From contig NZ_JAIVAT010000005.1 of the NCBI RefSeq assembly GCF_020172085.1, positions 275,863-339,862 of the forward strand: 64,000 bases of DNA. The letters run 5' to 3'. The notes under the pieces were generated by a model that was given only the letters and a program-made list of their open reading frames with translations, did no database searches and was not told where the DNA came from. Position numbers and translations under genes: made by a program. How positions within the stretch are numbered: the first letter of the stretch is position 1; each line of letters opens with the position of its first letter. This stretch comes from Rossellomorea aquimaris. GTDB lineage: Bacteria > Bacillota > Bacilli > Bacillales > Bacillaceae_B. Shown piece by piece: positions 35,983 to 45,675 of the stretch.

Positions 35983-37479
35983 TTATGAAAGTAAATCATT
36001 TAGAATCTTGATTTTCTTTTCGGTATATTCCTTGAATCCAAGATTATAGGCATTCGGTTCCTTCGGGTTGGCGAAATGCGTAATCTTTCCGGTCTTGGGA
36101 TTGATGAACTTGCTTGCCGCACCGCAGCCGATTCCGATGATGGTTTGGACTTCTTCCATGATCATGATGTTATAGATGCTATCCTGTCCAGGAAGAGCAT
36201 ACCCGACATTCTCCAGATTACCGAGAATGTTCTTCTGACGGTATAAGTAGTAAGGTTCATAGCCATGCCCCTTTGTCCACTCTTCTGCAAGATTCATCAT
36301 CTTCTCGATCTCCAGCCGGTCCGCCACTTTGTACTTGTCCTTGTTCTTCGTCATTTCAGACGCCCTTTTAAAGGACAGGGTGTGGACCGTCAACGATTCA
36401 GGCATAAGCTTCTCCGTCTCGTCCAAAGAGTGCTGAAGTTCAGGAAGCTCTTCTCCTGGAAGTCCGATGATCAAGTCCATATTGATATTGTTCATTCCCA
36501 TCTCTCGGGATAAATGAAACTTCTCAATCGTTTCCTCCACTGTATGATGACGTCCGATCGCTTTCAGCGTTTCCTGTGTATACGATTGCGGATTGATGGA
36601 AATCCGGTCGATATTCCATTTATTAAGTACAGACAGTTTATCCGGTGAGATCGTATCCGGTCTCCCCGCCTCCACTGTCACTTCCCTTACCTTGTCGACA
36701 TCAGGGAAAGAGCGGTACATCTCTTCATACAGGGCATCCATCTCTTCTGCTGTAATGGACGTCGGTGTACCGCCACCATAATAAATCGTTGTAATCTTGA
36801 TGTTATTTTCCTTCATCCACCGTCCCATTTCCTGAATTTCATAATGAAGGCCTGCCAGGAATGAATCCACTCTTCCCTGCTTACCGAGAATGGCATATGC
36901 AGGGAATGTGCAATAGGCACATTTCGTTGGACAGAACGGGATACCGATGTAAATACTCACTTCATGCTGAAGATCATAGAGGTCAGGTACAACAGATAAC
37001 TGACGATCCACGATGTTTTGCATCAACTGAATCTTTTCATCAGTAATCAGGTATTCTTCCTTTAATTTCGCATGAATCTCTTCTTTTGGTGTTCCAAGCT
37101 GCGTCTCTTTATGTAAGAGCTTCGTTGGGCGGATCCCCGTTAAGATCCCCCATTTTTGCCTGATGCCGGTCAAATCTTGGAGAACATTTAGGTACACATG
37201 GGAAATGGCCGTTTTCAACTGTTTGAAACGTTCTTTCTCATTTTCATACGGAGCCCAGTCATGTACATAATGGGCAGCGTACAACTGATTTGAAGACAAT
37301 GAGGATAACACGGCCTTCGCTTCGATTCTTTCTCCTGAAGAAAGTTCTAATTGGACTTGAAGGTCTGGGCTGTCATACGTACCAAAGTGAATAGCCGACT
37401 CTTCAAAGAATAAATTTGCAATCAATCTTAGAGGGCGTTCAAAACGCTCATCCTCAATTCCTTTTATCAAAACATTCAC
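35983..37479 (-). CDS. hemZ: oxygen-independent coproporphyrinogen III dehydrogenase-type protein HemZ
   Basis: 498-residue radical-SAM enzyme. The 4Fe-4S motif CPTKCAYC is at about residues 178-185, followed by IYYGGGTPTS and a HemN-like C-terminal part. It allows heme synthesis at low oxygen or, in some relatives, has another tetrapyrrole role. It lies 31 kb from hemEHY. The N-terminal 170 residues are HemZ-specific. ATG start. Confidence 0.9.
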   Translation of the reverse strand: MNVLIKGIEDERFERPLRLIANLFFEESAIHFGTYDSPDLQVQLELSSGERIEAKAVLSSLSSNQLYAAHYVHDWAPYENEKERFKQLKTAISHVYLNVLQDLTGIRQKWGILTGIRPTKLLHKETQLGTPKEEIHAKLKEEYLITDEKIQLMQNIVDRQLSVVPDLYDLQHEVSIYIGIPFCPTKCAYCTFPAYAILGKQGRVDSFLAGLHYEIQEMGRWMKENNIKITTIYYGGGTPTSITAEEMDALYEEMYRSFPDVDKVREVTVEAGRPDTISPDKLSVLNKWNIDRISINPQSYTQETLKAIGRHHTVEETIEKFHLSREMGMNNINMDLIIGLPGEELPELQHSLDETEKLMPESLTVHTLSFKRASEMTKNKDKYKVADRLEIEKMMNLAEEWTKGHGYEPYYLYRQKNILGNLENVGYALPGQDSIYNIMIMEEVQTIIGIGCGAASKFINPKTGKITHFANPKEPNAYNLGFKEYTEKKIKILNDLLS

Positions 37480-37577
37480 GTTTTAATCACCTTTCACAAA
37501 AACAATTAAGCTTTTATAAGTGTACAAAAAAGGGGTGGGAATGGTCAATGGTCCGAATTTTCTCTTATATAAAAGAA

Positions 37578-37610
37578 AACCCCGCCTTCACATGGAAAGC
37601 GGGACGTTCA
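37578..37610 (-). terminator. terminator after yhaX
   Basis: CCCCGCC and GGCGGGG-type arms (CCCGC / GCGGG with TTCACATGGAAA loop) pair near the yhaX 3' end. Confidence 0.6.
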
Positions 37611-37614
37611 TTTT

Positions 37615-38484
37615 TTACGATTTAATGATATTCATCTTTTTCAAAAATGGGATGGGATGCTGTTTTCGGAACAATTCGGTTACAAAGTATGGAATGCCTT
37701 TTTCAACCTGGCTGCGGGTGATCCAGTTCGCCGCCTGCCTTACCTGCTTTGGTGCATCCCCCATTGCGACCCCGAGGCCGCAGCACTCCATGGAATCAAT
37801 GTCATCGATCCCCGATCCGACCATCACGATTTGTTCCTTTTTCACTCCCAGGCGTTCAGACAGATACATTAGGCCACGGAGCTTTGAAACTCCCCTCGGT
37901 ACGATATCCAGTTTATAATCAGATGTCGGAACGGCGTCCACTTCTTCATACATCCCTTTCAGTGAGGCGACGACATCCCATACATCCTCCCTGTGCTCCA
38001 TGACCACAGATATTTTCGGAACAGACATTGGATTCTCCAGAAGATGGTCGCTTACACGATCCACGAACTGTTTGCTATAAATTAATTTCGATTCACGCTG
38101 CCAGGAAACCTTCGCCATCTCCCTTGCCCCTGTGTTTGCTTTGCCCACGATGGACTTCCTTTCATGGGAGAGGTGTACTTGGCTTGAGAAACCTTCCAGA
38201 AATTGAACAATTTCATACGTAATGTCTTCAGCAATCTTTTTCACATACATCGGTTTTTCAAGTTCAGCAGCAATATATGCACCGCTATGGGTTACAATCG
38301 GGCTATCAAGCTTCAGGGCTTTGGCCACTTTCTTTGCTGAAGCAAAGCTCCTGCTTGTAACCAATGTGACCGGAACCCCTTTATCTTGAACGTACTCAAT
38401 TGCTTCCCTCGTTTCCTTCGCAATTTTTCCGTTATCATTTACGATGGTGCCATCAATATTTAAAGCAAGCATTCTATAGATCAT
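37615..38484 (-). CDS. yhaX: HAD-superfamily phosphatase YhaX (Cof type)
   Basis: 289 residues, HAD type IIB. Motif I is ALNIDGTIV instead of DxDGT, so the first aspartate is replaced by N; motif IV reads VGSGIDDIDSMECCG. The missing nucleophile position suggests weak or lost phosphatase activity, as in YhaX itself. ATG start at 38484. It is expected to be a single transcript between yheA and hemZ. Confidence 0.82.
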   Translation of the reverse strand: MIYRMLALNIDGTIVNDNGKIAKETREAIEYVQDKGVPVTLVTSRSFASAKKVAKALKLDSPIVTHSGAYIAAELEKPMYVKKIAEDITYEIVQFLEGFSSQVHLSHERKSIVGKANTGAREMAKVSWQRESKLIYSKQFVDRVSDHLLENPMSVPKISVVMEHREDVWDVVASLKGMYEEVDAVPTSDYKLDIVPRGVSKLRGLMYLSERLGVKKEQIVMVGSGIDDIDSMECCGLGVAMGDAPKQVRQAANWITRSQVEKGIPYFVTELFRKQHPIPFLKKMNIIKS

Positions 38485-38729
38485 CGTTGGTGTCCCCCCT
38501 ATATGTTGTCTACTCCCTTTCTTTACTTTTATGAAGGAGGGTAGACAAATATGACAAGGGGCGGGATAGGAAATGTTGACTCATGAATGAAGTGTGGAAG
38601 GATTTGAGTGCTATACACCTTAGAAATGGGTGTTAATAGTGGAGTTACGTGAAAAGATCCTTACGATATCCGTTTAAATGGGAGGTCTGGAGTATGGATG
38701 AGTCTTTCTGGGAAGGGTATAAAACAATG
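38485..38729. other. gene-free stretch upstream of yhaX
   Basis: No convincing gene, RNA or promoter. A short ATG frame at 38694-38792 runs into the array and is judged spurious. Confidence 0.5.
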
Positions 38730-38843
38730 ATTGCGTCGTTTTCGGGCTTGAATGCGTCATTTTTGGATTTATTGCGTCATTCCCGAACTTAATTGCGTCG
38801 TTTTTTCAATTATTGCGTCATTTCCGACCCTAATCGCTTCATT
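38730..38843 (+). repeat. phased micro-repeat array B (core ATTGCGTCRTTT)
   Basis: Six cores start at 38730, 38751, 38771, 38792, 38812 and 38832 (spacing 21, 20, 21, 20, 20). The last copy is degenerate (AATCGCTTCATT). The bases between cores are variable. It lies about 60 bases downstream of the yheA terminator. Confidence 0.85.
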
Positions 38844-38902
38844 TAACAATAAATGAAAAAAACACAGATACACACAACTAACTATCTCACCACTAGCACA
38901 AC

Positions 38903-38936
38903 AAAAAAAACCGACTCCCCATCAGGAAGTCGGTCC
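38903..38936 (-). terminator. terminator after yheA
   Basis: CCGACT and AGTCGG pair around a 12-base loop; an A8 run on the left is the U-tract in the minus direction. Confidence 0.8.
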
Positions 38937-38949
38937 CTATTCACCACTA

Positions 38950-39303
38950 TTATTTCTGCATTGAACCGTATAGTTCTTCAAGCGGCTTCATGATGACTTT
39001 GTTTAAGTCATTGATGACCATGCTCATGCGTTGCTCAGCTTCCATTAGCTTAGCGATTTTTTCGTGTTGTTGAACAAGTTGAGCCGTTTTTTGCGCTTGT
39101 TCTACTTCTTCTTGGGTGATTTCTTCACCGCTCATTTGTTTTTGTTGAAGCGTCATTTGAATGTTTCTGAAGTTTTCAAACATCTTGCTTGCAGATTCAT
39201 CATTGTTTACTTCATCATACATTTTCTTCAGTTGTAAAAATTCATCGCTCTGACGCAATGCACTTTCTAATTCGTTCGCTTGATCGTATAAGTTAATAGC
39301 CAA
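38950..39303 (-). CDS. yheA: YlbF/YmcA-family protein YheA
   Basis: 117 residues, all helical, DUF964 type (YlbF/YmcA relatives that modulate RNase Y or phosphorelay complexes). No catalytic residues are visible. It follows yheB after 85 bases, as in B. subtilis. ATG start with GGAGGT. Confidence 0.88.
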   Translation of the reverse strand: MAINLYDQANELESALRQSDEFLQLKKMYDEVNNDESASKMFENFRNIQMTLQQKQMSGEEITQEEVEQAQKTAQLVQQHEKIAKLMEAEQRMSMVINDLNKVIMKPLEELYGSMQK

Positions 39304-39388
39304 AATACGTACCTCCTATAATTTCACTCTCCCCCACTATAACAAACAATAGTGGGGATTTCTAGGAAGGACCCTTAAACAGCGTAAA

Positions 39389-40528
39389 TCAGGAGATCAA
39401 AAGGGCGATAATCCCTTGTACGATCCCGATCACTCCCCCGAGCAATGCCCCGAGATATGTGATCATTTTGAACTCCCTTCGTGAAATGCCAAGTACGAGT
39501 TCTTCCAATCTGCCAACGGAAAAAGATTCGACCTGCTCCTGCACAATATGCTGCAGATGCATCTTTTCCATCAGGTTCGGAATTTTTTGGGATAAGAGGT
39601 CCGTCCCTTTATCCACCCATTTAGGAAGTTCTGTGTTAAAGAAGGTTTCTTGATGCGGCTCGAGCCATTGTCTGAGCGGTTTGGATAGATGTCCTTCAAT
39701 GTTGACGAGTTTGACGAGGGAGGTCTGAGCTGACCTGATCAAGTCTTCTTCCGGCAATCTATCGATGAATTCTTCCAGCTTCATTTGCTTCAGTTTCGCC
39801 CACTCTTTGGTGAGCAGATTAAAGAGGATTTCCTGTGTTCCTTCATGCTTGATGAACTTCACGATTTCAGGCTGTACCTTATCCGCAACCGATGTGTTAC
39901 CGAGGAACATGCCAAGCATATTGCCCAGCATACCGCGTTCTTTCAGAAAATCATCGATCATGACTTTCACTTTCATCTTTCCTTCCGGGCTGGTGAAATA
40001 GGTTTCCGCCCGATCAGCGATGAAGTCAACAAGCTTCGGAATACTTTCTGACACTTTTTCCTGCCATTTTTCAGGAAGTGACTCTTCCAAGGTCCTAGAT
40101 GTATACGAAGCTTTGGCATCCTTCAACTTATCTGCAACCCACTCCTCCAGCCATTCATTCAGTCTTTCCGAAGACACGGGGACTTGCAGGATATTGAGCC
40201 ATTCGTTCACTGACTTATCGGATGTGAACACCGGCTTTAATTCTTCTGTGAGCCAACCGGTCACATCTTTTTGAAATTCTTCGTTCATGACTTTTTTCTG
40301 AAGGCTTTCAGGTGTGATAAGATGATCCACCACCATCTTCCCGAGTTGCTCCGCCAATTCCCCCCGGCGCTTCGGGATCAAACCCGGCGTGAATGGAACT
40401 TTAAATTTTCCAATATAATATGCCCGATAAGGTCTGAATAACATTTTTATCGCTAACGAATTGGTGACTCCTCCGATGAGGGCCCCTACAATTACCATAA
40501 ACAATATGAGGATGAAAGCATCCAGCAT
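39389..40528 (-). CDS. yheB: DUF445 membrane protein YheB
   Basis: 379 residues with N-terminal (about 3-25, AIKMLFRPYR after it) and C-terminal membrane segments (about 355-377, LGALLGGVIGIVQGIIALL) and a long helical, mostly polar middle. DUF445 family; function unknown. Divergent from the yheC/yheD-type operon. Confidence 0.87.
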   Translation of the reverse strand: MLDAFILILFMVIVGALIGGVTNSLAIKMLFRPYRAYYIGKFKVPFTPGLIPKRRGELAEQLGKMVVDHLITPESLQKKVMNEEFQKDVTGWLTEELKPVFTSDKSVNEWLNILQVPVSSERLNEWLEEWVADKLKDAKASYTSRTLEESLPEKWQEKVSESIPKLVDFIADRAETYFTSPEGKMKVKVMIDDFLKERGMLGNMLGMFLGNTSVADKVQPEIVKFIKHEGTQEILFNLLTKEWAKLKQMKLEEFIDRLPEEDLIRSAQTSLVKLVNIEGHLSKPLRQWLEPHQETFFNTELPKWVDKGTDLLSQKIPNLMEKMHLQHIVQEQVESFSVGRLEELVLGISRREFKMITYLGALLGGVIGIVQGIIALLIS

Positions 40529-40562
40529 GAGTGCACCTTCCTTTTCTACTTCTCTCGTTTGA

Positions 40563-40589
40563 ACATTTTGCCCATGTTTACATAGAATG
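40563..40589 (+). promoter_or_regulatory. possible sigma-K promoter of the YheC/YheD-type operon
   Basis: AC (40563), 16-base spacer, CATAGAATG (40581-40589), near the mother-cell consensus AC-N16/17-CATANNNTA. The last base of the -10 differs. About 70 bases before the first gene. Confidence 0.4.
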
Positions 40590-40659
40590 CTATATCAACA
40601 TTAGCCCAATAAATCATTATAGAGTCATTATTACGGGTTATGCAAACGGGGAATGCCTG

Positions 40660-41976
40660 ATGAAGATAAAATGTTCATTTCGTTCGCATTTAAATACAAA
40701 TGATCATCACCATTTGTATGTTCCAACAAGAATAATGAAGAACCTTACATTTAAACGGCACATGACGTTGAAATGCGGGAATTCTCTTCTCGATGTCATA
40801 TGCATGGAAACAAAAGCCGATTCCTTACAGATTATGTTGGATACGACGGATTCATTATTCGCGTCTTTACCAAATTTGGAGAGTATATGGGTTTCCACCG
40901 ATGAAAGAAAAGGCATCATCCATCTGGGACCTGTTGTCGCGCTATTAATCAATCAGTCCATACAAACACACTCTTTAAAAGAATATTTTACAGAGTGTCA
41001 GGACTGGTTTCAACGAAAAGGTGGATTTTTCTACCTGCTTCCACTTTCCTCCTTTATCGGAAATGAAACAGGAGGAGTCGTTCACAACGGAAGCGATTGG
41101 GAAACCAAAGATCTCCCGCTTCCCCATCTGATTTACAATCGATGTCATTCTCGAAAGATGGAGAGATCCCCATCCTTTCAAAAGGCCCTTATCCGCTTAC
41201 GGGAAAAGGACATTAGCCTATTCAATTCCGGCTTCCTGGCCAAAGATGAGGTCTACCATGCATTAAAAGACAGCCCTGTCATCTCACAGCATCTGCCTGA
41301 AACCGTACAGGGATTCGATTCCTTGGAAGAAATGCTGACCGATTTCCAAGATGTATTCATTAAAGGGATCAACGGAAGCAAAGGTCGTTACATCATGCGC
41401 ATCCAGAAAAGAGACTCTGGATTTCACATGCGTCAAAACACATTTTCGCCTGAAAACCCGCTGACCTTCCCGTCTTACTCCGCTCTCTACAAACAAATTC
41501 GGTCCTGGTGTAAGAGCACTTCATATATAGTACAGGAGACAATTCCCTTCCTATCAATAGAAGATCAGCCATTAGACTTTCGCTTCCTCTGTCACCAGAA
41601 TCGGAAGGGGGATTGGGAGTTGGTTTCTTCCGTAGCACGCATTGCCGCACGTGATCAATTCGTGGCAAATGTCGATCAGGGTGGCAGGATCGAAAAACCC
41701 CTCCTCGTCTTACAGTCTTTCTTTTCTCCTCAGCAAAGCAGAACCATCCTGAAGGAGATGAAGGAATTATGTATCGTTTCCGCAAAGTTACTGGCCGATA
41801 GCCTTGAAGGGCATTTCGCAGAGTTTGGCATTGATGTGGGTATAGATGAAAGTGGAAAACCTTGGCTGATCGAGATCAACTCCAAGCCTTCTAAACGAAC
41901 GTACTTAGAAAACGATCGAATTCGCCCGTCGGTTAAAGCTCTTTATGAATACAGTTTCTCAAAATGGATTGAATAA
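40660..41976 (+). CDS. YheC/YheD-type ATP-grasp spore coat-associated protein, gene 1 of 4
   Basis: 438 residues. The middle has the family signature LIYNRCHSR and the C-terminal half an ATP-grasp domain: lysine loop FIKGINGSKGRYI, then FRFLCHQN and the metal-binding AEFGIDVGIDESGKPWLIEINSKPS. ATP-grasp proteins join acids to amines using ATP; relatives YheC and YheD localise to the forespore surface during coat assembly. Start at ATG 40660, since the 43 residues readable upstream are unlike the family. 14-base gap to the next gene. Confidence 0.85.
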   Translation: MKIKCSFRSHLNTNDHHHLYVPTRIMKNLTFKRHMTLKCGNSLLDVICMETKADSLQIMLDTTDSLFASLPNLESIWVSTDERKGIIHLGPVVALLINQSIQTHSLKEYFTECQDWFQRKGGFFYLLPLSSFIGNETGGVVHNGSDWETKDLPLPHLIYNRCHSRKMERSPSFQKALIRLREKDISLFNSGFLAKDEVYHALKDSPVISQHLPETVQGFDSLEEMLTDFQDVFIKGINGSKGRYIMRIQKRDSGFHMRQNTFSPENPLTFPSYSALYKQIRSWCKSTSYIVQETIPFLSIEDQPLDFRFLCHQNRKGDWELVSSVARIAARDQFVANVDQGGRIEKPLLVLQSFFSPQQSRTILKEMKELCIVSAKLLADSLEGHFAEFGIDVGIDESGKPWLIEINSKPSKRTYLENDRIRPSVKALYEYSFSKWIE

Positions 41977-41990
41977 GGAGGATTATTACG

Positions 41991-43082
41991 ATGAATCATT
42001 CTTTGGGCATCATGACCCTCACACCACAGTCAACGAACGATTACTTTCTTGAAATCGCCAGACACTCCAATTCTTATCCGATTGACCTTTACCTGTTCTC
42101 TCCTCAAGGGATATCTCCTTTAAATGAAACAGTGGAGGGGCTTCACTACGACAAGGTCAAGGGAGAATGGGAAAAAGACGTCTTCGAAATACCGGAGTAT
42201 ATCTATGACAGGACGTATTATCAGAATGATTTAACGTCCCGGCAGGCAAGGGCCGTCGTTCAGTGGTTAAAGAACCAGAAGCATATCCGTTTCCTTGGTT
42301 ACGGATTACCAAATAAATGGCATTTGTATGAGAAGCTCACCCAAACCTCCCTTGCCCCCTACATTCCTGAAACCTATTTAGTAACGGAGAGAAATCATTT
42401 ATTACATCTCCTTAACCAACATAAAGATATCATCATCAAACCAGTGGATGGGGCTCACGGATTTGCCGTTTATCATCTCATAACAACCCAACAGGAGATC
42501 AGGGTACGTACAACTAAGAAACAAGGGATCATTGAACAATCTTTCCCAAGCGATGAATTTTTTCTAAAATGGGCCGAACACATCCTTAAGCAGCACACGT
42601 TCATTTGTCAAAAACGGTTATTGAACCAGACAAAAGAAGAAGCACCTTTCGATATTCGCATCCTCCTGAATAAAGATGCGAGCGGAGAATGGAGAGAATT
42701 CCAACGGGCAATCCGTGTAGGTGAAAGGAATGGCATTTTGACGAATATCAGCCGTGGAGCATCCTATATTTCCTACACCGATTGGAAGAGTACCCATAAT
42801 TCAGATTCGTGGGACTTTATCGAACATGAACTACGTACCATTTTAGAGGAGATCCCCCTACTTCTTGAGGAACAATTTTCTCCCTTATTTGAAATAGGTG
42901 TCGATTTAATCATCGCACAGGATAATTCCCTTTGGGTTCTGGATATGAACTCTAAACCGGGTCACAAAGTCGTACATTCATTACAGCCTGGTAAGCTTAC
43001 ACCATTATACAAAGCACCTTTGGATTATTGTGAATTTCTATCCTCTCAATCTCTTCTATCCTTAAGGCGAGGTGATTTTTAA
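41991..43082 (+). CDS. yheC: YheC-type ATP-grasp protein, gene 2 of 4
   Basis: 363 residues, equal to the B. subtilis YheC length. It has EYIYDRTYY, the ATP-grasp lysine loop IIKPVDGAHGFAV, FDIRILLNKD and the C-terminal FEIGVDLIIAQDNSLWVLDMNSKPG. GGAGGATTATTACG precedes the ATG. The stop overlaps the next start by one base (TAATG). Confidence 0.85.
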   Translation: MNHSLGIMTLTPQSTNDYFLEIARHSNSYPIDLYLFSPQGISPLNETVEGLHYDKVKGEWEKDVFEIPEYIYDRTYYQNDLTSRQARAVVQWLKNQKHIRFLGYGLPNKWHLYEKLTQTSLAPYIPETYLVTERNHLLHLLNQHKDIIIKPVDGAHGFAVYHLITTQQEIRVRTTKKQGIIEQSFPSDEFFLKWAEHILKQHTFICQKRLLNQTKEEAPFDIRILLNKDASGEWREFQRAIRVGERNGILTNISRGASYISYTDWKSTHNSDSWDFIEHELRTILEEIPLLLEEQFSPLFEIGVDLIIAQDNSLWVLDMNSKPGHKVVHSLQPGKLTPLYKAPLDYCEFLSSQSLLSLRRGDF

Positions 43083-44455
43083 TGCTTCACACGTATAAAG
43101 TCGAACCATTTCAAGAAGAAGAGTGCTTACTCTATCTCCCCTCCGGATTCAGGCTCGAGGAAAGCAGCCTCCCACAGACAGTGATACTTGGGACCAAACG
43201 ACAAACTGCCTCTTGCAGACGCCATCCGAATGGTCGCAATGTATTGGGGATCAGCACTGGCTTGGCCAGAAAACTGAATCTTCCTAGCAAGGTCGAATCC
43301 CTCTCACTTTTTTGTAAGGATGATTGTTTATATGCAGGAGTACTGATTGGCATATTCACTGCGGGGTTTACTAGCTTCCGGTTAAGCCCCATCGGTCAAC
43401 GCTCTCATTTCTTTAAAAAACTATTATCGGTCCAATCTTCTCTTGGGGTTATTCCCTTTGTGTTTGGGGAGCGACATATCGATTGGGAAAATGGGTTGAT
43501 TAATGGTTTTTTCCATTTTGGGGAAGGGTGGGAAGTGGAAAAGATCCCTTTTCCAAATGTGATATATGACAGACTTCCAAACCGGCGAAGCGAAAAGAGG
43601 AAAACGTATCAGAATCTGAAGGAGAGGTTGCAGAGAGAATACGGAATCCCTTGGTATAATCCAGGATTTTTCAATAAGCTCGACCTTTTTGAGAGGTTGG
43701 AAAACGACGGGACCGTTCAGCGATTCCTGCCGGAAACCCGACCATTCCAATCTTTCGATGACATGGAGCGGATGCTATCATCCTATCACCATATTTATCT
43801 CAAACCGAAAAACGGAAGTCTTGGTAACGGAATCCACAAAATCACGTATAACCGGTCTTCTGATGAATATTATTGCCGTTTCAGAGATCATGATCAGAAG
43901 AATCGGTTACTTAAATTTAATAGCTTGGAAAGACTGACAAATACTGTTTTCAAAAACCGGAATCTGGACACTTTTATCGTTCAGCAGGGGATTTCCTTAC
44001 TGAAAGAAAATAACCGGCCCATCGACTTCAGGGTTCATACGAATAAAGACGAAGAAGGAAACTGGCAGGTCAGCGCAATGGCCGGGAAGGTCGCCGGTTC
44101 AGGAAGTGTGACGACTCATGCGAATAACGGTGGAATCGTAAAAGTGCTATCAGAACTATTTCCTGATGATACGGAAAGACAAAACATCGAAGAGCGTTTA
44201 AAGGATGCTGCCTTGTTGCTTTCATATGCGATCGAGGAGAATCTTGAAGGATATATTGGCGAAATCGGATTCGATTTCGGTGTGGACGACAACCATCAAG
44301 TATGGATGTTTGAAGCCAATTCAAAGCCTGGCAGATCAATATTCTCGCATCCTGAATTAAAGGATTATGATTTATTAACAAGAAAGCTCGCCTTATCTTT
44401 CGGAATCTTCCTTACTCAGCAAAGCTTACATCATCCTGAGGAAATGATTCCATGA
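43082..44455 (+). CDS. yheD: YheD-type ATP-grasp protein, gene 3 of 4
   Basis: 457 residues, close to YheD. It has NVIYDRLPNRR, lysine loop YLKPKNGSLGNGIH, FRVHTNKDE and IGEIGFDFGVDDNHQVWMFEANSKPG. The stop overlaps the next ATG by four bases (ATGA), so translation is coupled. Probably cytoplasmic in the mother cell, bound to the forespore surface. Confidence 0.85.
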   Translation: MLHTYKVEPFQEEECLLYLPSGFRLEESSLPQTVILGTKRQTASCRRHPNGRNVLGISTGLARKLNLPSKVESLSLFCKDDCLYAGVLIGIFTAGFTSFRLSPIGQRSHFFKKLLSVQSSLGVIPFVFGERHIDWENGLINGFFHFGEGWEVEKIPFPNVIYDRLPNRRSEKRKTYQNLKERLQREYGIPWYNPGFFNKLDLFERLENDGTVQRFLPETRPFQSFDDMERMLSSYHHIYLKPKNGSLGNGIHKITYNRSSDEYYCRFRDHDQKNRLLKFNSLERLTNTVFKNRNLDTFIVQQGISLLKENNRPIDFRVHTNKDEEGNWQVSAMAGKVAGSGSVTTHANNGGIVKVLSELFPDDTERQNIEERLKDAALLLSYAIEENLEGYIGEIGFDFGVDDNHQVWMFEANSKPGRSIFSHPELKDYDLLTRKLALSFGIFLTQQSLHHPEEMIP

Positions 44456-45642
44456 ATATCCTTTATGATCGAACCAAGAGGACCTTTTTTCACTCTGAAG
44501 AGACCATCACGACTTTCGGATTTGCAAAGAATTCCTTTCTTTTATCCACTAAAGACACCAATCAAAGCTATCTATTCGATGTGTCAACAGGAAAGAATTC
44601 TAAAGCCATCCCCCTAATCGGTATTGTCTCTAGTAAAGAAGGCAGAAGTAAATACAAGGGGAACTTTGAGTTATTCCGTTCGATTCAACAGGACGTGGAA
44701 AAGTCCGGTGGAATCTGTTTCGTTTTTTCTCCGCAGGATGTGTTTGCAGATACCATTTGGGGCATCGTTTATAACCAAACTTTACACAAATGGGTAAGGT
44801 GCCTGTTTCCGGTTCCGAATGTTATTTATAATCGGGTTCCATCACGGAACGCGGAACAAAACCAATCGTATGAAAAACTTCTCGCCTTTATCAAGAAGCA
44901 TAACATTTCTTTTTTCAACCCCCATTTTTTTAATAAATGGGAAATTTATGAACTTCTATCGAAGAACGCAGAGCTCAAATCATATTTGCCCCGGACTGAA
45001 CTTGTGACGGATGAAGATTCCTTAACACGCTTTCTGTCAACTCATAAAAAAATATATGTAAAGCCCTCCCTTTCTTCCCAAGGGAAAGGGATCAGGCTGA
45101 TTGATAAGGACCCGAATGGCGGGATAGTGTGTAGAAGTGTAAAAAAAATAGAGAGATTCGCATCACTCTCACGCCTTCAACAAACCTATCAGGAATGGTT
45201 CTCTGGCGGTCAATGGATCATGCAGGAAGCCGTTCCATGTAAGTCGCTCCATGATCACCGCTTTGATTTTCGCATTTTAGTTCTCCATACAGGAGAAGAT
45301 TTTCGATTGATTGGGATTGGTGTCCGCATGTCTCAACGTCAGGAGGTCACCACCCATGTACCTGCAGGGGGGAAGGTCATTTCCTTGAAAGAGGCAGCTG
45401 ACGCGGAAATAAAAAAGGAAATTTCAAAGATTGTTCAAGCTTGCGGGGTGGAGCTGGCTAAATCCTTTGGCTATGTCGGGGAGTTTTCCATCGACCTTGC
45501 ACCGAGGGAACAAGGTGGTCTGGTTTTATTTGAAATCAATTCTAAACCTATGAGCTTTGATGAGGTTGAAATTGAAACTAAGCGGAGAATACAGCTTGTC
45601 CGTACGTTCCTCACACTCAGTTCCCAAAACATGGAAGGTTGA
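44452..45642 (+). CDS. YheC/YheD-type ATP-grasp protein, gene 4 of 4
   Basis: 396 residues. It has NVIYNRVPSRN, lysine loop YVKPSLSSQGKGIR, FDFRILVLHT and GEFSIDLAPREQGGLVLFEINSKPM. Members 1 and 4 are extra relative to the yheC-yheD pair of B. subtilis. All four keep the lysine loop and the terminal E-x-N-S-K-P motif, so all may be active. Ends at a terminator shared with the ferritin-like gene. Confidence 0.83.
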   Translation: MNILYDRTKRTFFHSEETITTFGFAKNSFLLSTKDTNQSYLFDVSTGKNSKAIPLIGIVSSKEGRSKYKGNFELFRSIQQDVEKSGGICFVFSPQDVFADTIWGIVYNQTLHKWVRCLFPVPNVIYNRVPSRNAEQNQSYEKLLAFIKKHNISFFNPHFFNKWEIYELLSKNAELKSYLPRTELVTDEDSLTRFLSTHKKIYVKPSLSSQGKGIRLIDKDPNGGIVCRSVKKIERFASLSRLQQTYQEWFSGGQWIMQEAVPCKSLHDHRFDFRILVLHTGEDFRLIGIGVRMSQRQEVTTHVPAGGKVISLKEAADAEIKKEISKIVQACGVELAKSFGYVGEFSIDLAPREQGGLVLFEINSKPMSFDEVEIETKRRIQLVRTFLTLSSQNMEG

Positions 45643-45666
45643 ATCTTCGAGAAGGTTCAACCTTTT
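45634..45666. terminator. bidirectional terminator
   Basis: AAGGTTGAA pairs with TTCAACCTT around TCTTCGAGAAGG, followed by TTCTC. It lies between the converging ATP-grasp operon and the ferritin-like gene. Confidence 0.82.
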
Positions 45667-45675
45667 CTCAATCGT

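Noticed and set aside
38694..38792. 32-codon reading frame starting ATG near GGGAGG
   Set aside because: It runs into array B and its codons are the repeat cores; no family resemblance.
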